Shown here: positions 56,264 through 63,986 of the stretch, one piece after another | How the letters are laid out: every line of letters starts with the position of its first letter | Numbering within the stretch: position 1 is the stretch's first letter | Source of the DNA: an uncultured bacterium | GTDB taxonomy: Bacteria > Bacteroidota > Ignavibacteria > Kapaibacteriales > UBA4661 | DNA: 64,000 nucleotides | Direction of reading: 5' to 3' | Assembly (NCBI GenBank): GCA_937899715.1 | Contig: CALCNX010000069.1 | Coordinates: 14,184 to 78,183 of the forward strand | Notes under the pieces: generated by a model | Told to the model about the DNA's origin: nothing | The model's database searches: none | What the model saw: the letters and a program-made list of their open reading frames with translations, nothing else | Position numbers and translations under genes: made by a program

Positions 56264-58756
56264 ATGACACGTTCATGGACGAATCGTCTTGTCCCAAAGC
56301 AACTTTTGCTGATTGTTCCAGCGCTTTGCTTCTTTGTGGGGCTGCAATCTCTCGCACAAGCCCAATCAGCATACAAAATGCCGCCGAAGGCTATTGCTGA
56401 TATTATTGATGCACCCGTTGTTCCATCTGCAATCCTCAGCCCGCGTCGAGATGCAATGCTTCTCGTAGAAACGAAGCCGAATCCATCATTATCCGTAATT
56501 GCCGAACCCGTACTCAAACTTGCCGGAGTGCGCATCAATCCTGAACTCAATTCCTCGCAGCGCATTGCAGAAGTAAGTGGCTTTACCATTCAGCCCGTCG
56601 GCGAGCCTTCTGCAAAGCAAGCCGGAGCAAAAGGTGCCATCCGTATTCAAGTTCCGGCGGGGTCGAAACTTGGCTCACCGTCTTGGTCGTACAACGGCTT
56701 GTCCATTGCTTTCACCCGCGATGCCAAAGACGGTGTAGAACTCTGGGTTGCCGATGCGGCTACGGGAGCGGCAAAGCAAGTCGGTACCGTGCGCGTGTCC
56801 GATATATTAGGTGCTCCATATTCGTGGATGGCAGACGGCAAGCACGTGTTGGCGTTTACCATACCGCCCGGACGCGCGAAAGCACCCGAAGTGCCACGTG
56901 TGCCTGTAGGTCCCGTGATTGAAGAAAGTCTTGGTAAAATGGCGCAAGTAATGACCTTCCAAGATTTGCTTAAGAACTCCGGCGACGAATCGCTTTTTGA
57001 GTATTATGCGACTACACAACTTGCGATGGTAAATGTGCAAACAGGTGCAGTAACAGCGCTCGGAGCACCCGGTATTTATGCCGAAGCAGATTTGTCTCCT
57101 AACGAGGAATTTTTGCTTGTGAGCCGCTTGCAGAAGCCATTTTCATATCGTGTTCGGTACGACGATTTCGCAAAAACACATGAAATCTGGGATGTGAAGT
57201 CTTCACCCGCAAAACTTGTGAAAACGATAGCATCTTTGCCGATTGCCGACCAAACCCCACGTATGGGCGTTCCGATGGGTGTTCGTAGTTTGACGTGGCA
57301 GGCATTACATCCTGCAAAATTGCTTTGGGTTGAAGCATTAGACGGCGGCGACCCGATGAAAAAAGTAGATTTCCGTGATAAAATTATGACACTCTCCGCG
57401 CCGTTTAGCGGCGAGGCGCAAGAAATCGTCAAAGTTAAACACCGCTTCGCGGGCTACGGCTGGACGGCAACGAAAGATCAAATTCTGCTTACCGAGTACG
57501 ATCGCGACCGTCGCTGGCGCACGACGTATTTGATGGATATGGCAAAGCCGCAAGCGGCTCCGAAAGTGCTCTTCGACCTCAGCGTCAATGATAGCTACAA
57601 CGACCCCGGGCAGCCAATGTATGAGCGCCGCGCAAGTGGTGAGCGCGTTTTGCTGCAAGATGGCGATTGGATATACCTGACGGGAGTAGGAGCAAGCGAA
57701 AAAGGCGAGCGCCCATTTTTGGACAAAATGAATCTGCAAACAAAAGAGAAAAAACGCCTCTACCAATGCAGCGAAACAAGTTTTGAAACTGTGCTGGGCT
57801 TCAATAGCGCACAGAGCACTACGTCCAGAAACGCTATTATCACGCGCTATGAAAGCAAAACGGAGTATCCGAATTTCGTAGCTGTTGATATTTCGACTGG
57901 CAAACGTCGTCAGATTACATCTTTCCAAGATCCAGCACCACAGCTAACGGCACTCAAAAAGGAACTGGTGAAATACAAACGCGCCGATGGCGTACCGCTT
58001 TCGGGAACGCTCTACCTTCCGTCAGACTACAAAGCCGGAACACGCTTGCCTTTGATGATTGTTGCCTATCCACTTGAGTACAACGATGCTGCAACTGCCG
58101 GGCAAGTGCGGACATCGCCGAACCGCTTTACGGTGCGCTCGCGCAGCTATTCTCAGGTGTACCTTGCTTTGCAGGGTTATGCCGTGCTGGACGGCGCAAC
58201 AATGCCTATTGTGGGCAGTCCTGAGACCATGAACGACACGTTTATCGAACAAATAACCGCAGCCTCGAAAGCTGCTATTGATTATTTGGATTCGCTTGGT
58301 GTGATTGACCGTAAGCGTGTGGGCGTGTCGGGGCATAGTTACGGTGCATTTATGACAGCCAATCTTCTGGCGCATACCGACCTTTTTGCTGCTGGTGTTG
58401 CCGGGAGCGGCGCGTACAATCGCACTCTTACGCCGTTTGGCTTTCAGGGCGAGCGTCGTAATTTCTGGGAGGCAAAAGATGTCTATATGAAACTTTCGCC
58501 CTTCACCTTTGCCAACGCTATCAAAAAACCATTGCTGATGACGCATGGCGAGGCGGACAACAATCCCGGTACGTTCCCGATTCAGTCGCAGCGCTTGTAT
58601 CAAGCCATTTCCGGTACAGGCGGCACGGCAAAACTTGTTATGCTGCCCTACGAAAGTCATGGCTACTCTGCACGAGAATCGGTGATGCACGTCATGGCAG
58701 AAATGGTGGAGTGGATGGATAAATACGTCAAAAATGCTCCGAAGACGAGTGACTAA
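56264..58756 (+). CDS. Prolyl-oligopeptidase family (S9) peptidase
   Basis: 830 residues from ATG 56264 (a TTG at 56237 is in frame). Signal peptide ends near SLAQAQ. Residues about 60-560 form a propeller-like domain with repeated W/D motifs (SPSWSYNGLSIAFTRDA, APYSWMADGKHVLAFTIPPG). The hydrolase domain has Ser692 in GVSGHSYGAFM, Asp in HGEADNN and His in YESHGYSARES. The arrangement resembles the glutamyl and acyl-aminoacyl S9 enzymes that trim peptides in the periplasm. Together with the S46 enzyme it suggests a peptide-scavenging lifestyle. Confidence 0.9.
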   Translation: MTRSWTNRLVPKQLLLIVPALCFFVGLQSLAQAQSAYKMPPKAIADIIDAPVVPSAILSPRRDAMLLVETKPNPSLSVIAEPVLKLAGVRINPELNSSQRIAEVSGFTIQPVGEPSAKQAGAKGAIRIQVPAGSKLGSPSWSYNGLSIAFTRDAKDGVELWVADAATGAAKQVGTVRVSDILGAPYSWMADGKHVLAFTIPPGRAKAPEVPRVPVGPVIEESLGKMAQVMTFQDLLKNSGDESLFEYYATTQLAMVNVQTGAVTALGAPGIYAEADLSPNEEFLLVSRLQKPFSYRVRYDDFAKTHEIWDVKSSPAKLVKTIASLPIADQTPRMGVPMGVRSLTWQALHPAKLLWVEALDGGDPMKKVDFRDKIMTLSAPFSGEAQEIVKVKHRFAGYGWTATKDQILLTEYDRDRRWRTTYLMDMAKPQAAPKVLFDLSVNDSYNDPGQPMYERRASGERVLLQDGDWIYLTGVGASEKGERPFLDKMNLQTKEKKRLYQCSETSFETVLGFNSAQSTTSRNAIITRYESKTEYPNFVAVDISTGKRRQITSFQDPAPQLTALKKELVKYKRADGVPLSGTLYLPSDYKAGTRLPLMIVAYPLEYNDAATAGQVRTSPNRFTVRSRSYSQVYLALQGYAVLDGATMPIVGSPETMNDTFIEQITAASKAAIDYLDSLGVIDRKRVGVSGHSYGAFMTANLLAHTDLFAAGVAGSGAYNRTLTPFGFQGERRNFWEAKDVYMKLSPFTFANAIKKPLLMTHGEADNNPGTFPIQSQRLYQAISGTGGTAKLVMLPYESHGYSARESVMHVMAEMVEWMDKYVKNAPKTSD

Positions 58757-58790
58757 GCGCTCTTTGATTCCGTTACGAGAATAATTTGTC

Positions 58791-58845
58791 AATCCGACAG
58801 GCGGCAGAGAAATCAATAAATCTCGCAGCCGCCTGTTGTCGGATT
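58791..58845. terminator. Bidirectional terminator between S9 peptidase and HlyD genes
   Basis: Outer 9-bp arms (58791-58799 with 58837-58845) and an inner GGCGGC/GCCGCC stem lie between convergent genes. Confidence 0.85.
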
Positions 58846-58890
58846 AGCTTTTTGATGGAATCCAACACACGGTTAAAAATATACTGCCAG

Positions 58891-60066
58891 TTACTCCAAC
58901 GCAAAATACGACACGCCTTTATCCCACAGCATAGAAAGTAAGCGCTTTTGCGCTACAACGACATTTGCACGGCAGGTCATTCCGACGCTCACCATGGCGC
59001 GTTGCCCCTGACGCTTGGACTGAAGGTGCGTATTGGGTATTGTCCCGATAATCTTGAACCCTGCTTGCTGTGGGGGTTGCTGCTTGTCATCCCGTGCGAG
59101 CGCAAGGTCTTTTGCTACTCTCTTCACTATGCCTTCAGCTACACCCCACTCTTGAAACGGCAGGGCATCCATTTGGTAACGCACGGGCAGCCCCTCACGA
59201 ACAAAGCCAATATCCCGTGCGGCAACAAAAAACTCGACGCACTCTTCTTCACGCGGTGCAATCGTGCAGAGCGGCGTACCCGATGCCAGAACCACACCTG
59301 ACGAGCGCACCGAGAGATTTGTCACGAAGCCGCCCACTGGAGCGCGGAGAACCGTGTGCCGATGCTCCAATGTCAGTTCTTTGAGTGCGCTTTCTTGTTC
59401 GCTGAGGCTCATCATTACTTGCTTTTCGCGCTCCAAAGCGCTTCGGCGTGTGGATTGCAGCCACTGTTCTAACGCCTGCTCCTTCTGCTCCGCTTGCTGT
59501 CGGGCATTCTCGTATTCTTCGCCACTGGCAAAGTTTTTTGCCCAGAGGTCGCTTGTACGCTTGAGCTTCGCTTGCAGCGTCATAATTTCTTGCAGTCGTA
59601 TTTCTCGCTCGGCGAGGGCAACATCGCGCTCACGAGCAAAGGTGGGGAAGTGAAATGTGTGCGGGGAGTCTGAGGACAAAGATTCCGCCAATGCCTGTAC
59701 ATCCTCGCTTTCGCACCGTAAACGTGTGATGCGCTCTTGTACAAGCGCCATGCGCTCCTCCGAAGCCGACGCATCCAAGACAGCAAGCGTGTCGCCTGCT
59801 TGGACAAACGCATTTTCTTCCACGTTGAGCGCCCGAATGTACGCCGTGATGGTACTTTGCACAGGATGGACACCGCTCACAGGGCGCACAACTCCTTCAG
59901 CATGAACGCTGATGTCCACGACGCTGAAATATGCCCACACGAGCGCCGAAAGCAGCACCGCGAGAACGGCATAGTACGTGATGCGGAGCACCCCGGAGGG
60001 CTTGCCGAGCGCAACGACAAGCGTGTCGTTTGCGTGGTCGGCTTCGATGATGGTTGTGGTGATCAT
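58891..60066 (-). CDS. HlyD-family periplasmic adaptor of peptide exporter
   Basis: 391 residues: N-terminal cytosolic stub, one membrane helix (about residues 28-50), a biotinyl-lipoyl half (VVRPVSGVHPVQSTITAYIRALNVEENAFVQAGDTLAVLDA), a long alpha-hairpin (residues about 85-230, rich in Glu/Gln/Arg coiled-coil repeats), the second lipoyl half (LRAPVGGFVTNLSVRSSGVVLASGTPL) and a beta-barrel domain ending at an SVGMTCRANVVVAQKRLLSMLW helix. It links an ABC exporter to an outer-membrane TolC channel. It follows the ABC gene by 13 bp, so they are an operon. No TolC gene is in the window. Confidence 0.92.
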   Translation of the reverse strand: MITTTIIEADHANDTLVVALGKPSGVLRITYYAVLAVLLSALVWAYFSVVDISVHAEGVVRPVSGVHPVQSTITAYIRALNVEENAFVQAGDTLAVLDASASEERMALVQERITRLRCESEDVQALAESLSSDSPHTFHFPTFARERDVALAEREIRLQEIMTLQAKLKRTSDLWAKNFASGEEYENARQQAEQKEQALEQWLQSTRRSALEREKQVMMSLSEQESALKELTLEHRHTVLRAPVGGFVTNLSVRSSGVVLASGTPLCTIAPREEECVEFFVAARDIGFVREGLPVRYQMDALPFQEWGVAEGIVKRVAKDLALARDDKQQPPQQAGFKIIGTIPNTHLQSKRQGQRAMVSVGMTCRANVVVAQKRLLSMLWDKGVSYFALE

Positions 60067-60079
60067 GGAAACCTAGTTC

Positions 60080-62314
60080 TTATGTCGTTGCAAAGATTTC
60101 GTATCGGTTTGTTTGAGTAGGTGCGTGATTATTTATCGGCAGCGCCGTCTGCCGCATCCAGAGTGCATAATACTTCCCTTCCTGCCTCAGAAGTTCATCG
60201 TGTGAGCCTTGCTCCACAATTTTTCCCGCATCCATCACCAAAATTTGGTCTGCCCCGGCAACCGTGCTGAGGCGGTGCGCTATCACAAGCGTTGTCAGCC
60301 CCTCGGCGCGAAGTGCCGTTAGTGCTTGCTGTATGGCGTATTCGGACTCGCTGTCCAGAGCGCTTGTGGCTTCGTCCAGTACGAGCAACTGCGGACGGCG
60401 GTAGAGCGCCCGTGCAATGGCGAGGCGCTGGCGCTGCCCGCCGGAGAGGTCTGCGCCAAATTCACCAAGCATGGTGTTCCAGCCGTAGGGTAGCTTTTGG
60501 ATAAATGCGTCTGCACCGATGAAATGACAGACCTGCATTGCTCGCGCATATTCGGGCTGCGGATCACCAAGCGTGATGTTCTCCAGCACCGTGCCGTGAA
60601 AAAGTTCTACGTTCTGCGGCACTGCACCCACAAAACCGCGCAAAGCATCAAGCCGGAGATTATTCGTGGTGAAAATGCCGTTTGGTGTTGAAAAAGCGAT
60701 TGTGCCTTCACTCGGCTCGTACATTCCTTGCATGAGCTTCGCAATCGTGCTTTTGCCGGAACCACTTTCGCCCACAATCGCCGTCATAGAGCCGCGCGGA
60801 ATGGCGAAACTCACGCCGTCCAGCACCTTTGCACGAGTGCCATAGCGGAAGCTAAGATTTTCAAGGCGAATCTCCTGCACGTTTTCACCCTCAAGTCCCA
60901 ACCCAATGCCGCTTTTGTTGTGTTCGTCGTCTTCGGTTTCGAGCGTGAGAATTTCAAAGAGTCGGTCGGCGGCAATAAGCGCATTCTGCATAGTTTGGTG
61001 AATCCCTACCAGCCGCGATGCGGGCGCTGTCACATAGCCGATGAGCGTATAAAGCGACATCAGTTCACCGACGCTCAGATGACCGCTCACCACCAGATAG
61101 CCGCCAATCCAGAGCAGCGCCAACAGTGCCGCGCCCGCGATAAACTCACTGACGGTGCTGTTCGTCAGCCCCAAATAGCTTGCACGGCGCACAAGCCCAA
61201 GCAGTTCCACGAATTGCTGTTCGGTTTTGAGGTTGCTCACGGCTTCGGCTTGCTGGGATTTAATAGTCGCAATGCCGCTCACCGAAGCGACAAGGTGCGA
61301 TTCCATTTCCGCATTTTTCTCCATCATGCCGCGTTGGGTGCGGGCTATAGTGCTTTTGAGCGCCACGAAGAGCAACACAAAAAGTGGAACCGTCGCCACA
61401 GCCACCAGCGCTAATTTCCACGAATAGACGAACATCAGCGCGAAGGAAAACGTCAGCACGAGCGCATCCACCACGACCGTGAGCGAAGCAGAACTGACAG
61501 CCTCGCGTATTTTGACGGCATCGTTGATGCGGGAGATAATCTCGCCCACGCGCCGCGTGTCGAAAAAGGACTGTGGCAGCCGCAGGATATGTTTGTAATA
61601 GCCTAGAATCAGCGTTGCGTCTATCTTTTGCGCCACGTGTACCAGCAAGGACGACCGCGCCCACGAAAACACCAGCCGAAAGACCAGCAAGAGAGCCATC
61701 GCCACACCCAGCACGTGCAGTAATTTTACATTGGCATCGGGAAAGACTGAATCCATGAGGTGTTCCACATAGAGCGCCGTGCCGAAGCCCAACAGCGTGT
61801 ATGCCACCGACGAAACGAGTGCTTCCACAAGCAAGGCGGGATAAGGCTTGACGAGGCGCAGAAAGCGCTGCATGGTGGAATCGCGTTTGTCGCCTTTTTG
61901 GAATTCCAGATGCGGCGTGAGGAGCACCAGCACACCGCTCCACTCTTTCACAAACTGCTCACGTGGGCGCTTCTCCAGTCCCCGTGCGGGGTCGGCGACT
62001 TCCACATATTTTTCTGTTACCTTAAAGACCACCACAAAGTGATGCAGCCCGTTCTCCTGCACAAGATGCGCGACGGCGGGTAGGGGGATTTCTGCCAGTG
62101 CCTCCGGCGTACCGCGCACACCCTGTGCCGCAAAGCCCAGTTGCTGCGCTGCCTGCACCATACCCAGCACGTTTGTGCCTTTGCGGTCGGTCTTGGCATA
62201 CTGCCGGATGCGGGAGATAGGCATTTTGAGGTCGTAGTACCAGGCAACGGTGGCAAGGCACGCTGCGCCGCAGTCGGTGATGTCGTGTTGTTTGATGCAG
62301 ATTTTGCGGGGCAT
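60080..62314 (-). CDS. Peptidase-containing ABC exporter for double-glycine peptides
   Basis: 744 residues from ATG 62314 (a TTG at 62362 is in frame). The N-terminal C39 cysteine peptidase, which cuts leaders after Gly-Gly, has Gln9, Cys15 (HDITDCGAACLA), His92 (HHFVVVF) and Asp108 (VADPARG), a complete catalytic set. A six-helix ABC domain follows (about residues 150-440), then the ATPase: VGESGSGKST, LSGGQRQRLAIARALYRRP, LVLDEATSALDSESE and the His-switch AHRLS. This is the class of transporter that both matures and exports class II bacteriocins. The two GG-leader peptides encoded upstream are the likely cargo. Confidence 0.95.
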   Translation of the reverse strand: MPRKICIKQHDITDCGAACLATVAWYYDLKMPISRIRQYAKTDRKGTNVLGMVQAAQQLGFAAQGVRGTPEALAEIPLPAVAHLVQENGLHHFVVVFKVTEKYVEVADPARGLEKRPREQFVKEWSGVLVLLTPHLEFQKGDKRDSTMQRFLRLVKPYPALLVEALVSSVAYTLLGFGTALYVEHLMDSVFPDANVKLLHVLGVAMALLLVFRLVFSWARSSLLVHVAQKIDATLILGYYKHILRLPQSFFDTRRVGEIISRINDAVKIREAVSSASLTVVVDALVLTFSFALMFVYSWKLALVAVATVPLFVLLFVALKSTIARTQRGMMEKNAEMESHLVASVSGIATIKSQQAEAVSNLKTEQQFVELLGLVRRASYLGLTNSTVSEFIAGAALLALLWIGGYLVVSGHLSVGELMSLYTLIGYVTAPASRLVGIHQTMQNALIAADRLFEILTLETEDDEHNKSGIGLGLEGENVQEIRLENLSFRYGTRAKVLDGVSFAIPRGSMTAIVGESGSGKSTIAKLMQGMYEPSEGTIAFSTPNGIFTTNNLRLDALRGFVGAVPQNVELFHGTVLENITLGDPQPEYARAMQVCHFIGADAFIQKLPYGWNTMLGEFGADLSGGQRQRLAIARALYRRPQLLVLDEATSALDSESEYAIQQALTALRAEGLTTLVIAHRLSTVAGADQILVMDAGKIVEQGSHDELLRQEGKYYALWMRQTALPINNHAPTQTNRYEIFATT

Positions 62315-62351
62315 AGCTGAGAATGTTCTCAATGAATGGTTAAAAAGTCTG

Positions 62352-62480
62352 TTAATTGCCAAATGTTTTATCTATCCATGGAGCTACAAAATATTTGAAT
62401 ATTATTCGTGCAATAATATCAAGCACTAACATCCCTAAAGCTAGAAACGTAATTTGCTTTGGTGTAAGATTCTGTTTCAT
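62352..62480 (-). CDS. 42-residue single-helix membrane peptide, candidate immunity protein
   Basis: ATG 62480 is followed by 41 codons and TAA at 62352-62354, with AAGAG a few bases upstream. The product starts MKQNLTPKQ, has one hydrophobic helix (ITFLALGMLVLDIIARIIF) and a cationic end (KYFVAPWIDKTFGN). It lies between the peptide genes and the exporter, where immunity genes are often found in class II bacteriocin loci; these are small, basic and membrane-bound. It has no leader of the double-glycine type. The ABC gene starts 37 bp after its stop. Function is inferred from size and position only. Confidence 0.65.
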   Translation of the reverse strand: MKQNLTPKQITFLALGMLVLDIIARIIFKYFVAPWIDKTFGN

Positions 62481-62499
62481 ATACTCTTGCTTAGTTTAA

Positions 62500-62637
62500 G
62501 CAATAATCTGGACATTTTGAAAAACTAGAGTGCGGAATATTCATTCCGCAGCAATACATCAAGCATGAGAGCGGGCTTACAAATACTTGCGGTATTAATA
62601 TTCCGCACTTCGCGGGAAATGTCTAGACTATTGTTAA
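62500..62637. mobile_element. MITE-like repeat, copy 2
   Basis: About 138 bp with imperfect inverted ends (CAATAATCTGGACATTT at 62501-62517 against AAATGTCTAGACTATTG at 62617-62633) and internal GTGCGGAATATTCATTCCGC-type palindromes. It resembles copy 1 at 19357-19497 in the same orientation. It sits inside the bacteriocin locus, between the peptide genes and the 42-residue ORF. Confidence 0.7.
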
Positions 62638-62660
62638 GGTGATAAAAATCTTTTTTAAAG

Positions 62661-62707
62661 ACAATTAACAAACTGCTACCCCATAAGGTTAACAGTTTGT
62701 TAATTGT
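62661..62707 (-). terminator. Strong hairpin after the peptide genes (terminator or attenuator)
   Basis: A perfect 15-bp stem (62661-62675 with 62693-62707) with an inner ACC/GGT pair lies 18 bp after the first peptide gene's stop. There is no uninterrupted T-run in the minus direction, so it may act as a partial terminator or a 3'-stabilising structure, making the exporter genes less expressed than the peptides. Confidence 0.7.
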
Positions 62708-62724
62708 GAAAACTTTAACTGATA

Positions 62725-62916
62725 TTAGCTAAAAAATCCGTCAATAAATCCTTCTACATAATTAGCGATAACAGTACCTGCAATAATACCACCGCAAAAA
62801 CTAGCCGCAGCAACCGCAAGAACAACAACAGGAACTACGCCGCCATTTATTTCTTGTAGTTCATCTGTTTCAAGAGCTATTAAGTTACCGTTTGAGATAT
62901 AATTATAGTTAGACAT
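62725..62916 (-). CDS. Double-glycine leader bacteriocin-like peptide 1
   Basis: 63 residues from ATG 62916 (the frame opens at 62985 without leader features). Residues 1-26 form a double-glycine leader ending IALETDELQEINGG: Leu at -12, Glu at -8, Leu at -7, Ile at -4 and Gly-Gly, the recognition pattern of C39 exporters. The 37-residue mature part is very hydrophobic, with a GxxxG motif (GIIAG), one Cys and an acidic/aromatic end (VEGFIDGFFS). This fits one half of a class IIb bacteriocin, whose partners pack through GxxxG helices in target membranes. A signalling or microcin role is possible. Confidence 0.85.
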   Translation of the reverse strand: MSNYNYISNGNLIALETDELQEINGGVVPVVVLAVAAASFCGGIIAGTVIANYVEGFIDGFFS

Positions 62917-62989
62917 AAAATCGTAGAAAAAAAAAGTTTGTAAAATTTTGAATAAATCAGGGGCAATCAATTGTCCCACCATCATATAA

Positions 62990-63169
62990 CTATATGTGCA
63001 TCACCGTCCTGAGAGGCAATGTTTCTAGCCAAAGCATCTTGACAAAATCTCTGGCGGCTTGACCATTGCTATACCCAAGATTATACAACACCTGACTATC
63101 GCCACCAACAACAGTTTCCATCTCAGCGGCATCCAAAGCTACCACAGAGGTATTCAAAAACTTTTCCAT
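62990..63169 (-). CDS. Double-glycine leader bacteriocin-like peptide 2
   Basis: 59 residues from ATG 63169, with AGGAG about eight bases upstream. The 23-residue leader ends VALDAAEMETVVGG: Leu at -12, Glu at -8, Met at -7, Val at -4, Gly-Gly. The mature 36 residues (DSQVLYNLGYSNGQAARDFV then KMLWLETLPLRTVMHI) are amphipathic with a central Gly-Tyr region, unlike peptide 1. The gene lies 73 bp upstream of peptide 1, so the two are co-expressed and may form a two-component toxin. Confidence 0.83.
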   Translation of the reverse strand: MEKFLNTSVVALDAAEMETVVGGDSQVLYNLGYSNGQAARDFVKMLWLETLPLRTVMHI

Positions 63170-63435
63170 TACAAAAACTCCTAAAAAAGGATGACAAAAA
63201 GCGTGAACAAGTGCCGCAATCTGCCCTTTTGTATGTATATTGCCGTCAGAAAGAGTTGTCCCTACCAAAAGACTACTTCCTTCAGCAACCCTGCTTTAGA
63301 GGTTCACAAACGGGCTTCACGGGTGGGGTTTGTTATTTGTTCGCGTTCACGGGAGCAAAAATACATTCTTTGGCAAACGCGCACAAGAGCAACGGAATGA
63401 ACGGTAGCCCAAACAGAATAAGCGGTCGTGATGCA

Positions 63436-63466
63436 GGAATAAGCGGTTACGATGACCGCTTATTCC
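63436..63466 (-). terminator. Hairpin after the LytTR gene
   Basis: 12-bp perfect arms (GGAATAAGCGGT at 63436-63447 with 63455-63466) lie 14 bp after the LytTR stop. A second copy of AATAAGCGGT lies just beyond, at 63417-63426. A T-run is absent, so termination may be partial. Confidence 0.6.
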
Positions 63467-63479
63467 GCGCAAGGTTGCC

Positions 63480-63986
63480 TTACTTCACAACGGGATACGT
63501 GCGCATGAAGGCAGCCAGAAATGCTTTACTTCGCCGTCGTGATACCGTAACAGGCTCTTTGCACACCTTCTCGCACATCTGCACCGCGAGTCCGCCCGCC
63601 GTCTGCTGCCAGCCGCGACAATATGTCATATTGACGACCGTAGAGCGGTGACACCGCACCAGCGCGGATGCCGAGTGTTCATTACACCGTTCTTCTATAT
63701 CCGTCAAAAGATGAAACACGATGGTTTCCGTTGTGCCGTCCGCGCCCGTGCGGTAACGCAGAAGGGTGTTCTTGCCAAGCGCTTTGCAGAGAATAATATC
63801 GGATGCGGGAAGCGCCAGCACACCCGATAAGGTTCGGAAGGAGAGCATCACGTCCTTGGTTGTGCTGCCGTGCTCACTCGTTGCGGAGCTGCTCGTTGCG
63901 GAACTACTTGCTGGGCTGCTTTGCTTCACGCCTGGCGCGGTGCCGCTTGGGAGCGGCTGTTGCGTTGTGGGCGTTCGCGGGGGGGG
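63480..63986 (-). CDS. LytTR-domain transcription regulator (5' partial)
   Basis: The C-terminal 100 residues are a LytTR DNA-binding domain: LPASDIILCKALGKNTLLRYR, HLLTDIEERCNEHSASALVRCHRSTVVNMTYCRGWQQ and VSRRRSKAFLAAFMRTYPVVK. Upstream is a Ser/Ala/Thr-rich linker. A GTG at 63929 could serve as a start, but the frame stays open to the artefact at 63987, so a receiver or other domain is probably missing. LytTR regulators commonly control bacteriocin synthesis in response to secreted peptides. It reads towards the peptide genes and is probably their regulator. Confidence 0.8.
   Translation of the reverse strand, partial: PPPRTPTTQQPLPSGTAPGVKQSSPASSSATSSSATSEHGSTTKDVMLSFRTLSGVLALPASDIILCKALGKNTLLRYRTGADGTTETIVFHLLTDIEERCNEHSASALVRCHRSTVVNMTYCRGWQQTAGGLAVQMCEKVCKEPVTVSRRRSKAFLAAFMRTYPVVK

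Noticed and set aside
58022..58816. 264-residue frame opposite the S9 peptidase
   Set aside because: Antisense shadow of the catalytic domain, rich in His, Arg and Cys, with no family resemblance.
62675..62707. Possible fifth 11-bp pitch operator (TTAACAA-N4-TTAACCT, minus strand)
   Set aside because: Only two repeats, no third repeat, no TAnnTTTG at 8-9 nt, and the bases are already explained by the hairpin stem.
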